Origin: Mycobacteroides sp. LB1
GTDB taxonomy: Bacteria; Actinomycetota; Actinomycetes; Mycobacteriales; Mycobacteriaceae
Assembly: GCF_013449725.1 (NCBI RefSeq)
Contig: NZ_JACCFF010000001.1
Location: 496,001-560,000, forward strand
DNA length: 64,000 nucleotides
Reading direction: 5' to 3'
The notes below the pieces were generated by a model that saw nothing but the letters and a program-made list of their open reading frames with translations, was not told the DNA's origin and ran no database searches. Within the stretch, counting starts at the first letter, position 1. Each line of letters begins with the position of its first letter. The position numbers were made by a program, and so were the translations under genes. Below, piece by piece: positions 44,442-54,003 of this stretch.

Positions 44442-45041
44442 CTACTCAGAAGGCTCCAAAGTACGGGGTTTGAACTCCGGCCGTGAAGCCTCAAAAGCCG
44501 CAATCTCATCGACTTTTCGCAGCGTAAGGCCTATATCGTCCAATCCTTCGAGCAGCCGCCATCGGGTGTAGTCGTCAATCGCAAACGGCACCACCGCCGT
44601 TCCGGCAGTGACCGTCCGATCCTCAAGATTCACAGTGAGTTCCAAGCCCGGATCCTGCTCGATAAGTTTCCACAGCAGCTCGATGTCGGACTGATCCACC
44701 AGTCCCGCAAGCAGACCGGCCTTACCGGCGTTGCCCCGGAAGATATCTCCGAAACGGGACGACAGTACTACTCGAAACCCGTAGTCCATCAAGGCCCAAA
44801 CGGCGTGCTCTCGGGATGATCCAGTGCCGAAATCCGGCCCGGTGACGAGAACACTGCCCCGGTTGAACGGTTCCAGATTCAGAATGAACGAGGGATCGTT
44901 GCGCCAGCTGGCGAAGAGCCCGTCCTCGAAACCTGTTCGGGTGACACGCTTGAGGTACACCGCCGGGATGATCTGATCGGTGTCGACGTTGGAACGACGC
45001 AGCGGCACACCTATTCCGGTGTGAGTGTCGAATGCCTCCAC
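44442..45041 (-). CDS. leuD: 3-isopropylmalate dehydratase, small subunit
   Basis: 199-residue subunit that joins LeuC to isomerise 2- to 3-isopropylmalate in leucine synthesis. It has [20 protein letters not shown], the aconitase swivel-domain motif [18 protein letters not shown] and [15 protein letters not shown]. It lies 29 bp after leuC in the same operon. Confidence 0.97.
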   Translation of the reverse strand: MEAFDTHTGIGVPLRRSNVDTDQIIPAVYLKRVTRTGFEDGLFASWRNDPSFILNLEPFNRGSVLVTGPDFGTGSSREHAVWALMDYGFRVVLSSRFGDIFRGNAGKAGLLAGLVDQSDIELLWKLIEQDPGLELTVNLEDRTVTAGTAVVPFAIDDYTRWRLLEGLDDIGLTLRKVDEIAAFEASRPEFKPRTLEPSE

Positions 45042-45070
45042 TATTTCCTCCCTGTGCCTTTCGCAGCTGC

Positions 45071-46513
45071 CTATTTTTCGGATTTTGCCAAATCAACTGG
45101 CGATGAGAGCTTTCCCCGCACCGCGGTGGCCGCCGCGACAGCCGGTGAAACCAAGTGAGTGCGGCCGCCCTTGCCCTGGCGGCCCTCGAAATTCCGGTTC
45201 GACGTCGAGGCGCACCGCTGCCCCGGGGACAGCTGGTCGGGATTCATACCCAGACACATCGAGCAGCCCGCCTGACGCCACTGGGCGCCCGCCGCGGTGA
45301 AAATCTCGCCCAATCCCTCGGATTCGGCCTGGACGCGTACCCGCATAGAGCCAGGAACGATGAGCATGGTGACCCCTTCGGCCACCTTCCGGTGCCGCAG
45401 CACGTCCGCCACCGCCCGCAGATCCTCGATCCGTCCGTTGGTGCACGACCCGACGAACACGGTGTCCACCGGGATCTCACGCATCGGCGTACCCGGCGTG
45501 AGATCCATGTAGGTCAACGCCTTCTCGGCCGCCAGCCGCTGCTCCTCGTCGGCCATCAGCTCGGGATCGGGAACCTCGGCACCCAATGGCACTCCCTGTG
45601 CGGGATTGGTGCCCCAGGTGACAAAGGGCGTCAAAGTGCTGGCGTCGATGTGCACTTCGGCGTCGAACTGGGCGCCCTCGTCAGTGCGCAGCGAGTCCCA
45701 TTCGGCCACAGCGGCATCCCACAGCTCCCCCTTGGGCGCGTGCGCACGATCTTTGAGATACGCATATGTCGTTTCGTCGGGCGCGACCATCCCCGCCCGG
45801 GCACCCGCCTCAATAGACATATTGCACATAGTCATTCGGGCTTCCATCGACATCTCCTCGACAGCCCGGCCTCGATACTCAAGGACATACCCCTGGCCAC
45901 CGCCGGTGCCGATCTTCGCGATGACCGCCAGGATGACATCCTTGCTGGTGACGTCCGCCGGCAGGCGGCCGTCGATACTGATGGCCATGGTCTGAAATGG
46001 CCTTAGCGGCAAGGTCTGCGTGGCCATCACGTGCTCGACCTCAGAGGTCCCGATCCCCATCGCCAGCGCCCCGAAGGCTCCGTGTGTGGAGGTATGGCTG
46101 TCACCGCACACGACCGTGGTGCCCGGCTGGGTCAATCCCAGCTGCGGCCCGACAACGTGCACGATGCCCTGTTCCACGTCACCCATCGGGTGCAGGCGGA
46201 TACCGAATTCCTCGCAGTTGCGTCGCAGTGTTTCCACCTGGGTGCGTGACACCGGATCGGCGATCGGCTGGTCGATATCGACCGTCGGCACGTTGTGATC
46301 CTCGGTCGCGATAGTCAGATCCGGCCGGCGCACCGGACGCCCGGCAAGCCGCAGGCCGTCGAACGCCTGCGGACTGGTCACCTCGTGGACCAAATGCAGA
46401 TCGATATAGATGAGATCGGGCTCGCGGGCCGCCCCCTCACCCTTTCCGCGTACCACTACGTGGGAGTCCCAGACCTTCTCTGCCAGGGTCCTGGGCTGTT
46501 GGACCTTGCTCAT
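45071..46513 (-). CDS. leuC: 3-isopropylmalate dehydratase, large subunit
   Basis: 480-residue aconitase-family subunit holding the [4Fe-4S] cluster; the ligands are the Cys in [14 protein letters not shown] and the two in [16 protein letters not shown]. It also has [20 protein letters not shown] and the C-terminal [20 protein letters not shown]. It is divergent from the IclR-family gene with 52 bp between them, where a GAACG-N7-CGTTC dyad is the probable regulator site. Confidence 0.97.
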   Translation of the reverse strand: MSKVQQPRTLAEKVWDSHVVVRGKGEGAAREPDLIYIDLHLVHEVTSPQAFDGLRLAGRPVRRPDLTIATEDHNVPTVDIDQPIADPVSRTQVETLRRNCEEFGIRLHPMGDVEQGIVHVVGPQLGLTQPGTTVVCGDSHTSTHGAFGALAMGIGTSEVEHVMATQTLPLRPFQTMAISIDGRLPADVTSKDVILAVIAKIGTGGGQGYVLEYRGRAVEEMSMEARMTMCNMSIEAGARAGMVAPDETTYAYLKDRAHAPKGELWDAAVAEWDSLRTDEGAQFDAEVHIDASTLTPFVTWGTNPAQGVPLGAEVPDPELMADEEQRLAAEKALTYMDLTPGTPMREIPVDTVFVGSCTNGRIEDLRAVADVLRHRKVAEGVTMLIVPGSMRVRVQAESEGLGEIFTAAGAQWRQAGCSMCLGMNPDQLSPGQRCASTSNRNFEGRQGKGGRTHLVSPAVAAATAVRGKLSSPVDLAKSEK

Positions 46514-46547
46514 CGTCAGCTCCGTGCTCGTTGCATCTCATTATTTG

Positions 46548-46564
46548 GAACGTTAGTATCGTTC
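46548..46564. promoter_or_regulatory. Probable IclR-type operator for leuCD
   Basis: GAACG-N7-CGTTC lies immediately before the GTG start of the IclR gene and 35 bp before leuC. It fits autoregulation plus control of leuCD, as known for the NdgR/LtbR-type regulators of actinobacteria. Confidence 0.5.
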
Positions 46565-46565
46565 T

Positions 46566-47267
46566 GTGAGACAGCATAGCGGCATCGGCGTCCTCGACAA
46601 AGCAGTGCAGGTCCTGACCGCGATAGGCGACTCCCCCTGCGGGCTCGCGGAATTGTGCGAGCGCACCGGCCTCCCCCGCGCCACCGCTCACCGGCTGGCC
46701 GCGGGGCTGGAGGTCCACCGATTCCTGTCGCGTGACGGTGATGGGCAGTGGCAGCTCGGTGCCGGGCTGACCGAACTCGCCGTGCATGTCAGCGATCCGC
46801 TGCTGAGTGCCAGCGTCCAGGTACTACCGAAGCTGCGTGAGATCACCGGCGAGAGCGTGCAGCTCTATCGCAGGGAAGGCACCGTGCGCGTGTGCGTCGC
46901 GGCACTCGAACCACCGGCCGGGCTTCGCGACACCGTGCCGGTCGGTTCCCGCCTGCCCATGTCCGCCGGATCCGGTGCCAAAGTCCTCCTTGCACACAGC
47001 GATCCAGCCACTCAGGCGGCGGTGCTCCCCGGCGCGACATTCACCGAACGCGCCCTGGCCGACGTGCGCAAGCGAGGTTGGGCGCAGAGCGCGGCCGAAC
47101 GCGAGGCCGGGGTCGCCAGCGTGTCGGCCCCCGTTCGCGATCACCACGGCAATGTCATTGCGGCGATATCGGTTTCCGGTCCGATCGACAGGATGGGACG
47201 GCGGCCAGGGGCACGCTGGGCCGCCGATCTCGTTGCCGCCTCCGAGGCGATCACGCTGAGACTTTAA
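46566..47267 (+). CDS. IclR-family regulator of leucine synthesis (NdgR/LtbR type)
   Basis: 233-residue IclR protein. The winged helix head is GVLDKAVQVLTAIGDSPCGL to about residue 65, with recognition helix LPRATAHRLAAGLEVH, followed by the effector domain (RVCVAALEPPAGLRDTVPVG, LPMSAGSGAKVLLAH). The compact length and its fixed place divergent from leuCD match the actinobacterial regulator of leucine and related amino acid genes. It starts at GTG 46566, directly after the dyad. Confidence 0.9.
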   Translation: MRQHSGIGVLDKAVQVLTAIGDSPCGLAELCERTGLPRATAHRLAAGLEVHRFLSRDGDGQWQLGAGLTELAVHVSDPLLSASVQVLPKLREITGESVQLYRREGTVRVCVAALEPPAGLRDTVPVGSRLPMSAGSGAKVLLAHSDPATQAAVLPGATFTERALADVRKRGWAQSAAEREAGVASVSAPVRDHHGNVIAAISVSGPIDRMGRRPGARWAADLVAASEAITLRL

Positions 47268-47276
47268 GCTCCGATT

Positions 47277-47774
47277 ATGGGAAGCAATCAACGCTCACAG
47301 ATCGTCATGTCCGACGAAGAGATCACCGAGTTCATCAACAACTCACGCACCACAACAATGGCCACCATCGGCGCCGACGGGCAGCCACACTTGGTGGCGA
47401 TGTGGTACGCGGTACTCGATGGCGAGCTGTGGTTCGAGACCAAGGCCAAGTCGCAGAAGGTCGTCAACCTCAAGCGCAATCCCACCATCACGTGTCTTAT
47501 CGAGGACGGTCTTACCTACGACACTCTGCGTGGGGTGTCGATCGAGGGTCAGGCCGAGATCGTCGAGGACCCGGACCTCCTGTTCCAGGTCGGCATCAGC
47601 GTCTTCGAGCGTTATACCGCGCCGTACACCGAAGAAATGAAGCCCATCGTCGAGGCGATGCTCAACAAGCGCATCGCGGTCCGCGTGCGCCCCGCCCGCA
47701 TCCGGTCCTGGGATCACCGCAAGCTCGGCCTGCCCGTGATGCCACTCGGCGGTTCGACGGCACCGAAAGAGTAG
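47277..47774 (+). CDS. PPOX-class F420-dependent oxidoreductase
   Basis: 165-residue split-barrel flavin/deazaflavin-binding protein. Typical stretches are TTTMATIGADGQPHLVAMWY, LWFETKAKSQKVVNLKRNP and GVSIEGQAEIVEDPDLLFQV. Homologues beside leuCD in mycobacteria are F420-binding proteins of unsettled substrate. It begins at ATG 47277, 9 bp after the IclR gene, and may share its transcript. Confidence 0.86.
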   Translation: MGSNQRSQIVMSDEEITEFINNSRTTTMATIGADGQPHLVAMWYAVLDGELWFETKAKSQKVVNLKRNPTITCLIEDGLTYDTLRGVSIEGQAEIVEDPDLLFQVGISVFERYTAPYTEEMKPIVEAMLNKRIAVRVRPARIRSWDHRKLGLPVMPLGGSTAPKE

Positions 47775-47782
47775 GCGAGAGA

Positions 47783-48085
47783 GTGGGCCAGCTCGTCCGC
47801 GAGGCGCTCGACTCCTTCCGTGAGGGTCTGCGGCATAAGAAGATCAAACGACCGCTCAGCGACGCGCTGGTCCACCACCTCGATACCGGCGGAACGGCCG
47901 GACAGCACGCCGACCAGATCCGCCAACTACAAGCCGAGGTCGATGAGTTCGACGTTGATATCGACAAGGTGGGGATCAAGCGCGCCCGCAAGTTTGTGAT
48001 CTGGAGTCTGCGGAACCAGCACCCCGAGCTGACCGAGGAAGCCCTGCGCACGCTGGGGAATTACCGCGCCAAGACGTGGCGCTAG
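47783..48085 (+). CDS. Conserved-looking 100-residue hypothetical protein
   Basis: Frame starting at GTG 47783, 8 bp after the PPOX-type gene. The product is largely helical and charged: MGQLVREALDSFREGLRHKK (reading GTG as Met), AGQHADQIRQLQAEVDEFDV and KVGIKRARKFVIWSLRNQHP, ending in a basic tail. No membrane segment, Cys or known motif is seen. Its ribosome binding site is weak, and translation may depend on the gene before it. I do not recognise the family. Confidence 0.65.
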   Translation: MGQLVREALDSFREGLRHKKIKRPLSDALVHHLDTGGTAGQHADQIRQLQAEVDEFDVDIDKVGIKRARKFVIWSLRNQHPELTEEALRTLGNYRAKTWR

Positions 48086-48104
48086 CTGCCGCTAGAAAAC
48101 TTTG

Positions 48105-48177
48105 TACCCCCGATGGGATTCGAACCCACGCTACCGCCGTGAGAGGGCGGCGTCCTAGGCCGCTAGACGACGGGGGC
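48105..48177 (-). tRNA. tRNA-Glu (CTC)
   Basis: 73-nt cloverleaf: acceptor GCCCCCG/CGGGGGT with discriminator A, anticodon stem CCGCC/GGCGG around the loop CTCTCAC (anticodon CTC), and T arm GTGGGTTCGAATCCCAT. CCA is not encoded. It lies 100 bp from tRNA-Gln and near gltX, whose product charges it. Confidence 0.95.
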
Positions 48178-48273
48178 TAGAACATTTCGTGCGACGCGCG
48201 AGGCGTGCAGGCTTGACAGTCTAGCCCACCTCGATACATCACACCAAATCACTTGTCGCGCAAATGATTTGCG

Positions 48274-48345
48274 CTGGGGTACCAGGACTCGAACCTAGAA
48301 TGAGGGAATCAGAATCCCTAGTGTTGCCAATTACACCATACCCCA
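48274..48345 (-). tRNA. tRNA-Gln (CTG)
   Basis: 72-nt cloverleaf: acceptor TGGGGTA/TACCCCA with discriminator G, anticodon stem AGGGA/TCCCT around TTCTGAT (anticodon CTG), and T arm CTAGGTTCGAGTCCTGG. CCA is not encoded. Confidence 0.95.
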
Positions 48346-48438
48346 TTGGCTTCGAAGAACCGCAGGTCAAGGCACTGACTGCGGACTTCAAGGCCGACGA
48401 GCAGACTACCAAACCAAGGGCGGTTAACCCGAATCGGT

Positions 48439-49926
48439 CTAGCCCTCTACCTCATTTTCCCAGGTCCGGGCATTTCGAAGACGCTCGAGGGTTCGGTCGC
48501 GGCCCAGTAGTTCCATCGATTCGAACAATGGCGGGCTGATCGAGGCCCCGGTAGCGGCGACCCGCAGCGGGCCGAACGCCTTGCGTGGTTTGAGCTCGAG
48601 CCCCTCGATGAGGGCGCTCTTGAGCGCCTCCTCGATCGCCGGGGTGGTCCATGCGTCGATCGACTCCAGCGCGCCGATCGACGCATCCAGCACCGGCAGC
48701 GACGCCTCCCCCAGTTCCTTGCGCGCCGATCCCGGGTCGATGGCGTAGGCGTCATCGTTGAGGAACTTCAGCAGACCCCAGGCATCGCCCAGCACGACAA
48801 CCCGCGTCTGCACCAAATCCGCCGCCACCGCGAAGGCACCGTCGTCGAGTCCGAGCTCGTGCCCCTGCGCCGCGAAGAAGGCACGCAGCCGCGCCACGAA
48901 TTCCTCCGGAGACAGCAGCCGGATGTGTTCGGCATTGATGGCGTCTGCCTTCTTCTGATCGAAGCGCGCCGGATTCGAGTTGACATCGGCGACGTCGAAG
49001 GCCGCGACCATATCCTGCAGGCTGAAAATATCGTGATCGTCCGCGATCGACCAGCCCAGCAGCGCAAGGTAATTCAGCAGCCCCTCGGGGATGAACCCGC
49101 GGTCGCGATGCAGGAACAGGTTGGACTGGGGATCACGCTTGGACAGCTTCTTGGTGCCCTCACCGAGCACGGACGGCAGGTGCGCGAACCGAGGTATCGA
49201 GTCCGCCACGCCGATCCGGATCATGGCCTCGTACAAGGCGATCTGGCGCGGCGTCGACGGCAGCAGGTCCTCACCGCGCAGCACATGGGTGATCTTCATC
49301 AACGCGTCATCGACCGGGTTCACCAAGGTGTACAACGGGTCTCCGCTGGCACGGGTCAGCGCGAAATCGGGAACCACGCCCGCCGCGAACGTGGTCTCCC
49401 CACGCACCAGGTCGTCCCAGGTGATGTCGTGATTGGGCATGCGCAGCCGGAGGACGGGGCTACGACCCTCCGCCCGGAACGCGGTGCGCTGCTCGTCGGT
49501 GAGATCGCGGTCGTAGTTGTCGTACCCCAGTTTCGGATTGCGCCCCGCGGCGAGGTGGCGGGCCTCCACCTCCTCGGGTGTCGAGAACGCCTCATAGGCC
49601 TCCCCGGCTTCGAGCAGCTTGCGCACCACATCGAGATGCATCTCCTTGCGCTGCGACTGCCGATACGGAGCGTACGGCCCGCCGACCTCGGGACCCTCGT
49701 CCCAGTCCAGGCCCAGCCACCGCAACGCGTCTAGAAGCGCCAGATAGCTCTCCTCGCTGTCGCGGCCGGCATCGGTGTCCTCGATGCGGAATACGAAGTC
49801 ACCTCCGCAGTGTCGCGCGTACGCCCAGTTGAACAGCGCGGTGCGGACCAGACCGACATGCGGGGTGCCGGTCGGCGACGGGCAGAAACGAACCCGGACT
49901 CGGTTGGATCCCTTTGGATCACTCAT
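48439..49926 (-). CDS. gltX: Glutamyl-tRNA synthetase
   Basis: 495-residue class I synthetase. The HIGH-type motif is in [20 protein letters not shown] near residue 15 and the KMSKS loop is [10 protein letters not shown] near residue 250, with a C-terminal anticodon-binding domain. Actinobacteria lack glutaminyl-tRNA synthetase as a rule, so this enzyme probably also mischarges tRNA-Gln for GatCAB; that is family knowledge. The tRNA-Glu and tRNA-Gln genes follow in the same direction within 300 bp. Confidence 0.97.
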   Translation of the reverse strand: MSDPKGSNRVRVRFCPSPTGTPHVGLVRTALFNWAYARHCGGDFVFRIEDTDAGRDSEESYLALLDALRWLGLDWDEGPEVGGPYAPYRQSQRKEMHLDVVRKLLEAGEAYEAFSTPEEVEARHLAAGRNPKLGYDNYDRDLTDEQRTAFRAEGRSPVLRLRMPNHDITWDDLVRGETTFAAGVVPDFALTRASGDPLYTLVNPVDDALMKITHVLRGEDLLPSTPRQIALYEAMIRIGVADSIPRFAHLPSVLGEGTKKLSKRDPQSNLFLHRDRGFIPEGLLNYLALLGWSIADDHDIFSLQDMVAAFDVADVNSNPARFDQKKADAINAEHIRLLSPEEFVARLRAFFAAQGHELGLDDGAFAVAADLVQTRVVVLGDAWGLLKFLNDDAYAIDPGSARKELGEASLPVLDASIGALESIDAWTTPAIEEALKSALIEGLELKPRKAFGPLRVAATGASISPPLFESMELLGRDRTLERLRNARTWENEVEG

Positions 49927-49928
49927 TC

Positions 49929-50693
49929 TTACTTCGCCTTCCGCACAACAGGATTGGATAACGTACCGATTCCTTCGATGGTGACGCTCACGGTGTCGCC
50001 GTCGACGATGGGCCCCACACCCTCGGGAGTTCCGGTGAGAATCACGTCACCGGGCAACAAAGTCATCACTGCGGAGACCCACGCCACGATCGCCCCGACA
50101 TCATGCAGCAGCAGCGAGGTGCGACTGCTCTGCTTGACCTCGCCGTTGACCTCGGTACGAATGGCCAGGTCGGCGGGGTCCAGATCGGTGACGATCCACG
50201 GCCCCAGCGGGCAAAACGTGTCGTGTCCCTTGGCACGCGTCCACTGACCGTCGGCGCGCTGGTGATCGCGTGCCGACACGTCATTGCCGATCGTGTACCC
50301 CAGAATGACCTCGGCCGCCCGGGAGGCGGGCACGTCTTTACACGGCCGACCGATCACGATGGCGAGCTCGCCCTCGTGGTGCACCTCGGATGCGCTGGCC
50401 GGCAGCTGGATCGGCAGGCCGGGACCGATGATTGACGTGTTGGGCTTGATGAAGATCACCGGTGTCTCCGGGGGTTCACCACCCATTTCCGCGGCATGGG
50501 CGGCGTAGTTCTTGCCCATGCACACCACCTTGCTGGCAAGGATCGGCGCCAACAGCCTGACATCGGCGAGCGGCCACTGCCGCCCGGTGAAGGTGGGGTT
50601 GCCGAAGGGATGTTCGGCGATTTCGCGTGCGGTCTCGTCTTCGATGCTGACGAAGGCGACACCGTCCGGGCTGGCAATACGTCCTAGGCGCAT
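49929..50693 (-). CDS. Fumarylacetoacetate hydrolase family protein
   Basis: 254-residue FAH-fold protein. It has [20 protein letters not shown], the metal-binding [30 protein letters not shown] and the C-terminal [14 protein letters not shown]. Such proteins act as 2-hydroxyhepta-2,4-diene-1,7-dioate isomerase/decarboxylase, acylpyruvase or oxaloacetate decarboxylase. It lies 2 bp before gltX in the same operon, its normal position in mycobacteria, so a housekeeping role such as oxaloacetate metabolism is as likely as aromatic catabolism. Confidence 0.88.
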   Translation of the reverse strand: MRLGRIASPDGVAFVSIEDETAREIAEHPFGNPTFTGRQWPLADVRLLAPILASKVVCMGKNYAAHAAEMGGEPPETPVIFIKPNTSIIGPGLPIQLPASASEVHHEGELAIVIGRPCKDVPASRAAEVILGYTIGNDVSARDHQRADGQWTRAKGHDTFCPLGPWIVTDLDPADLAIRTEVNGEVKQSSRTSLLLHDVGAIVAWVSAVMTLLPGDVILTGTPEGVGPIVDGDTVSVTIEGIGTLSNPVVRKAK

Positions 50694-50703
50694 TTACATG
50701 AGC

Positions 50704-51381
50704 CTAGTTGCCGGGCTTGGCGGCTTCCGCTGTGTCCTTCTCCGTTGTGTCCTCCGCCGGTGTGTCATCCCGGATGTTCGCCCGGGTGACCAGTGCCACA
50801 AGGAAATCCTCCAGCCGGTCGCGGGTGATATCGAGCTCGCCGCGAAACCAGCTGGTGACCAAGTCCAGGCCACCCGAAACCAGCGTGAACGTGGCCAGGT
50901 CCAGGTCGGGATCCAGCGCATCGTCGGCGGGAAGCAACACACGGCCCTGGTCGGCCATCACCTGCGCCAGCGTCTTGACCAGATCACGCCGGCGGGCGGC
51001 CAGTCCCTCGGTGGCCTGAGATTCCACCAGAAGCCTGCCCAGTCGCGTATCGGCGGTGAGAAACCGCAGTCCGCTTCCGATGGCCGCACGGGAGCGCACC
51101 ACCGGGTCGGTGGATTGCGAGCTCTCGACGATGGCCTCGAAGATGGCAGCCGATCCCGCGAGCATCTGTTCGTCGAGCATGGCGAGCAGCAGCTCATCGG
51201 TGCTGCGGAAACTCTCGTAGAAGTACCGGTCGTTGAGCCGGGCCTCGGCACACACCCCGCGCACCGTGAGACCGCTCACCCCCGACGCCGCGACCAGGTT
51301 CAGTGCCGCATCGAGCAGCACGGCACGACGACGCGCGCGTCGCTCGTTGGGCGTGACGCCACCGTAGTTACGGGAGGCCAT
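50704..51381 (-). CDS. TetR-family regulator
   Basis: 225-residue TetR protein. The DNA-binding head covers about residues 15-65 (RRAVLLDAALNLVAASGVSG, then VRGVCAEARLNDRYFYESFR). The C-terminus is acidic (ANIRDDTPAEDTTEKD). It is divergent from the DUF2236 oxygenase gene across 130 bp that contain two CACCAGATGGT operators, so it probably controls that gene and itself. Confidence 0.9.
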   Translation of the reverse strand: MASRNYGGVTPNERRARRRAVLLDAALNLVAASGVSGLTVRGVCAEARLNDRYFYESFRSTDELLLAMLDEQMLAGSAAIFEAIVESSQSTDPVVRSRAAIGSGLRFLTADTRLGRLLVESQATEGLAARRRDLVKTLAQVMADQGRVLLPADDALDPDLDLATFTLVSGGLDLVTSWFRGELDITRDRLEDFLVALVTRANIRDDTPAEDTTEKDTAEAAKPGN

Positions 51382-51435
51382 TCGCCAATTGTTGCACTTC
51401 GGTACTTGACCTCACGGCATTTTTTGGTGAACACT

Positions 51436-51468
51436 CTCACCAGATGGTGAGGCGCGTCACCAGATGGT
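51436..51468. promoter_or_regulatory. Two TetR-type operators before the DUF2236 gene
   Basis: A perfect 16-bp palindrome CTCACCAGATGGTGAG (51436-51451) is followed by a second CACCAGATGGT (51458-51468). The repeated 11-mers are 20 bp apart, two turns of the helix, so two dimers could bind on one face. A partial copy, GGTGAACACTCTCACC, overlaps the left side. Confidence 0.65.
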
Positions 51469-51511
51469 CGCCTGCCCACTGTCAACTTTCAACGACGAAA
51501 GGACCTGGTCG

Positions 51512-52729
51512 ATGACCTCGAGCCGGCAGAAGCTGCCCAATCCGCCGCAGCTTCGCGAGTTCCCATTCAACGTGTTCACTCGCTTTCTGGCCGGACGGGA
51601 TATCCGCGCGACCGCCGAGCAGCGGGAGTCCTTCCGCCAGTACGCGCATGTCGGCGACCCGCTCGCCGATGCAGTGGTCGCAATGTTCGCGCGTTTCCCA
51701 GCAGGTCACGGGCGCCGGATGTTCGAGATGGCCCTAGAGTCCGGCATCGAATCGGTCGACAATCCCCCCGAGGAACTCGTTGCGTTCTTCGCGCAGATCG
51801 ATGCCCGGCCGTACTGGCTCGACGACGCCAAGCTTGAGCTGGCCGCGCGGGTCAGCATGCGCACTGGAGTCGTCGGGCTGGGTTTGGCACTGCCCGGCCT
51901 TGCCCTCACCGGGGGTTACCTTTCGTCCCGTGCCGATAAGCCCCTGGTCGGTACCGGCAACCTGAATCTGCAAGCTGCGGCGCCGCGTCGACTGCACGAG
52001 ACGGCGCAATGGCTCATCGACGTCACCTCTCCCGGCGGACTCGAGCGATTCGCCGCCGGTTTCAAGGGAGTTCCTCGCGTACGTCTGATGCATGCGTTGG
52101 TTCGCGGTGCCATGAACCGGCGGGATGACTGGGACTACGAGAACTGGGACACCCCGATCAACCAGATCCAGCTGGCGGGAACGCTGATGCTCTTCTCGCT
52201 GGCCAACCTCGCCGGGTGCCAGGCGATGGGCATGAGTTTCTCGGAAACCGAGCGCGAGGCAGTCTTCCATTTCTGGCGATATGTGGGGCAGCTCATGGGA
52301 ATTCAGCCCGAGCTCGTACCCACCAGCGAGGAGGACACCTGGCGGTTGTTCTGGCTGGAAGCCGATACCGAGTTCCTGCCTGACGAGGATTCGTACTCGC
52401 TGACGCAGGCGCTACATGGGTCCGCACAGGACGAGCCGGCATTCATGCGGCTTTCCCGCGCATATCTGTCGTCCTACAGCCGCCTCATCCTCGGGAAGAC
52501 GCATGCCGATCACTTGGGGCTTGTCGACAGCAAGCCGATGCAGGCCGCGGTCCTCGGGACGTCGGTGGTCAACTGGTTCTTCGAGCGCCGCAACATCCTG
52601 CCCGGGATGACCCGAATGAGTGAGGAATTCGGTCACTTTGCGCGGCGCCAGATCGTCTCGCGGGGCATGGCGCAGACCGGTGGCGATCGCACGTACCGGC
52701 AACACGACAAGCTCGCGACCGCGAGTTAA
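51512..52729 (+). CDS. DUF2236/MpaB-family oxygenase-like protein
   Basis: 405-residue haem-binding-type protein of the DUF2236 (MpaB, rubber oxygenase-like) family. It shows FARFPAGHGRRMFEMALESG, RLMHALVRGAMNRRDDWDY with a conserved His, and AVFHFWRYVGQLMGIQPEL. The ATG at 51512 has AAAGGA upstream; an in-frame start at 51464 would overlap the operators. It is the likely target of the divergent TetR regulator. The substrate is unknown; several mycobacterial relatives exist without assigned function. Confidence 0.85.
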   Translation: MTSSRQKLPNPPQLREFPFNVFTRFLAGRDIRATAEQRESFRQYAHVGDPLADAVVAMFARFPAGHGRRMFEMALESGIESVDNPPEELVAFFAQIDARPYWLDDAKLELAARVSMRTGVVGLGLALPGLALTGGYLSSRADKPLVGTGNLNLQAAAPRRLHETAQWLIDVTSPGGLERFAAGFKGVPRVRLMHALVRGAMNRRDDWDYENWDTPINQIQLAGTLMLFSLANLAGCQAMGMSFSETEREAVFHFWRYVGQLMGIQPELVPTSEEDTWRLFWLEADTEFLPDEDSYSLTQALHGSAQDEPAFMRLSRAYLSSYSRLILGKTHADHLGLVDSKPMQAAVLGTSVVNWFFERRNILPGMTRMSEEFGHFARRQIVSRGMAQTGGDRTYRQHDKLATAS

Positions 52730-52773
52730 CTATATCCCATATATTGAGACACATATTCAACAATATGAGATAG
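52730..52773. promoter_or_regulatory. AT-rich dyad before the MFS gene
   Basis: A short AT-rich island in GC-rich surroundings with an interrupted inverted repeat: ATATTG (52741-52746) pairs with CAATAT (52761-52766), and CTAT and GATAG arms extend it outward. It lies just upstream of the MFS gene and may be a promoter/operator. Confidence 0.35.
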
Positions 52774-54003
52774 ATGTGGAACCATGTGAGCATGGTCCAC
52801 GTCGATGAGGTTGGTACAGCACGCCGTTGGGCGATGCTGGCCATCGCCCTGGGATCCACGGCCGGTGCCAATGTCTTCATCAACGGTGTGGCATTCCTCA
52901 TACCGGCCCTGCACACCCAGCGCGGACTCGACCTTGCCAACGCGGGGCTGCTGTCGGCGATGCCCAGCTTCGGCATGGTGCTGACGCTCATCGCGTGGGG
53001 CGCTCTCATCGACCGATTCGGCGAACGGATCGCCCTGGTGAGTGGGCTGGCACTGACGGCACTGGCCGCATTCGCGGCCGCCGAATCGCCATCGCTGATG
53101 GTGACGGGTGTATTCCTGCTGTTGGGCGGGGCGGCCGCCGCGGCCTGCAATTCGGCGAGCGGGCGGGTAGTGGTCGGCTGGTTCCCGCCCCACCAACGCG
53201 GGACAGTCATGGGCATCCGCCAGATGGCCCAGCCGCTCGGCGTGGCGGCGGGCGCGCTGGTCATCCCGCGGATTGCCGAAGGCCACGGCGTCGCGGCGGC
53301 GTTGATCTTCCCGGCGGTGGTGTGTGCGGTGTCATCGGCGGTATGCCTGGTAGGCATCATCGACCCGCCACAACCACCCCGATCGGAAGCTCCCGAAGAA
53401 CACCTGGCCAATCCCTACCGCGGGTCACGGATGCTGTGGCTCATCCACGGGGTGTCCGTGCTGCTGGTCGTGCCTCAAGTGGTGGTGTGGACGTTCACCC
53501 TGGTGTGGTTGGTCACCGACCGGGGCTGGAGCATCGGCGCTGCTAGCGTCATGGTGACGGTCGCGCAGCTGACCGGGGCACTCGGCCGTGTCGCGGCCGG
53601 GATGTGGTCCGACCGTTGGGGTTCGCGCATGCGGCCGATCCGAGTAATCGCTGCCGCGGCGTCGGCCGCCATGGCATTGCTCGCCGTCACCAATCAGTTG
53701 GACTGGTCGATCAGCGTTGTCGTCATGCTCGTCGCATCGGTGATCACGGTGTCGGACAACGGCTTGGCCTACACCTCGATCGCCGAGATCGCCGGGCCGT
53801 TCTGGAGCGGCCGCGCACTGGGTGCCCAGAACACCGGTCAGCTGTTGGCCGCCGCTGTCGCCCCGCCCGTTTTCGGGGCCGTGGCAGCGGTGGCAGGTTT
53901 CTCGGCAGCGTTCGCCATATGCGCACTATTCCCTTTGGCGGCAGTCGGATTGGTTCCGGTCAGTCGGGAGCGAAGTCTTCAAGATTCTCCGCGCAACGGA
54001 TGA
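52774..54003 (+). CDS. MFS transporter
   Basis: 409-residue major facilitator protein with about 12 membrane helices. It has the loop 2-3 motif GALIDRFGERIAL and many Gly/Ala-rich helices. The start is uncertain (ATG 52774, GTG 52786 or ATG 52792; none has a strong ribosome binding site). Relatives include cyanate/nitrate-type and drug exporters. It follows the DUF2236 gene by 44 bp and overlaps the convergent MarR gene by 44 bp at its end. Substrate unknown. Confidence 0.87.
   Translation: MWNHVSMVHVDEVGTARRWAMLAIALGSTAGANVFINGVAFLIPALHTQRGLDLANAGLLSAMPSFGMVLTLIAWGALIDRFGERIALVSGLALTALAAFAAAESPSLMVTGVFLLLGGAAAAACNSASGRVVVGWFPPHQRGTVMGIRQMAQPLGVAAGALVIPRIAEGHGVAAALIFPAVVCAVSSAVCLVGIIDPPQPPRSEAPEEHLANPYRGSRMLWLIHGVSVLLVVPQVVVWTFTLVWLVTDRGWSIGAASVMVTVAQLTGALGRVAAGMWSDRWGSRMRPIRVIAAAASAAMALLAVTNQLDWSISVVVMLVASVITVSDNGLAYTSIAEIAGPFWSGRALGAQNTGQLLAAAVAPPVFGAVAAVAGFSAAFAICALFPLAAVGLVPVSRERSLQDSPRNG

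Noticed and set aside
46514..46565. Leader-peptide attenuator before leuC
   Set aside because: Only 52 bp separate leuC and the IclR gene; there is no room for a Leu-rich leader and terminator, whereas a palindromic operator is present.
46892..47782. Plus-strand frame leading into the 100-residue protein
   Set aside because: It overlaps the IclR and PPOX genes out of frame and is Arg/Gly-rich nonsense; only the part from GTG 47783 lies outside other genes.
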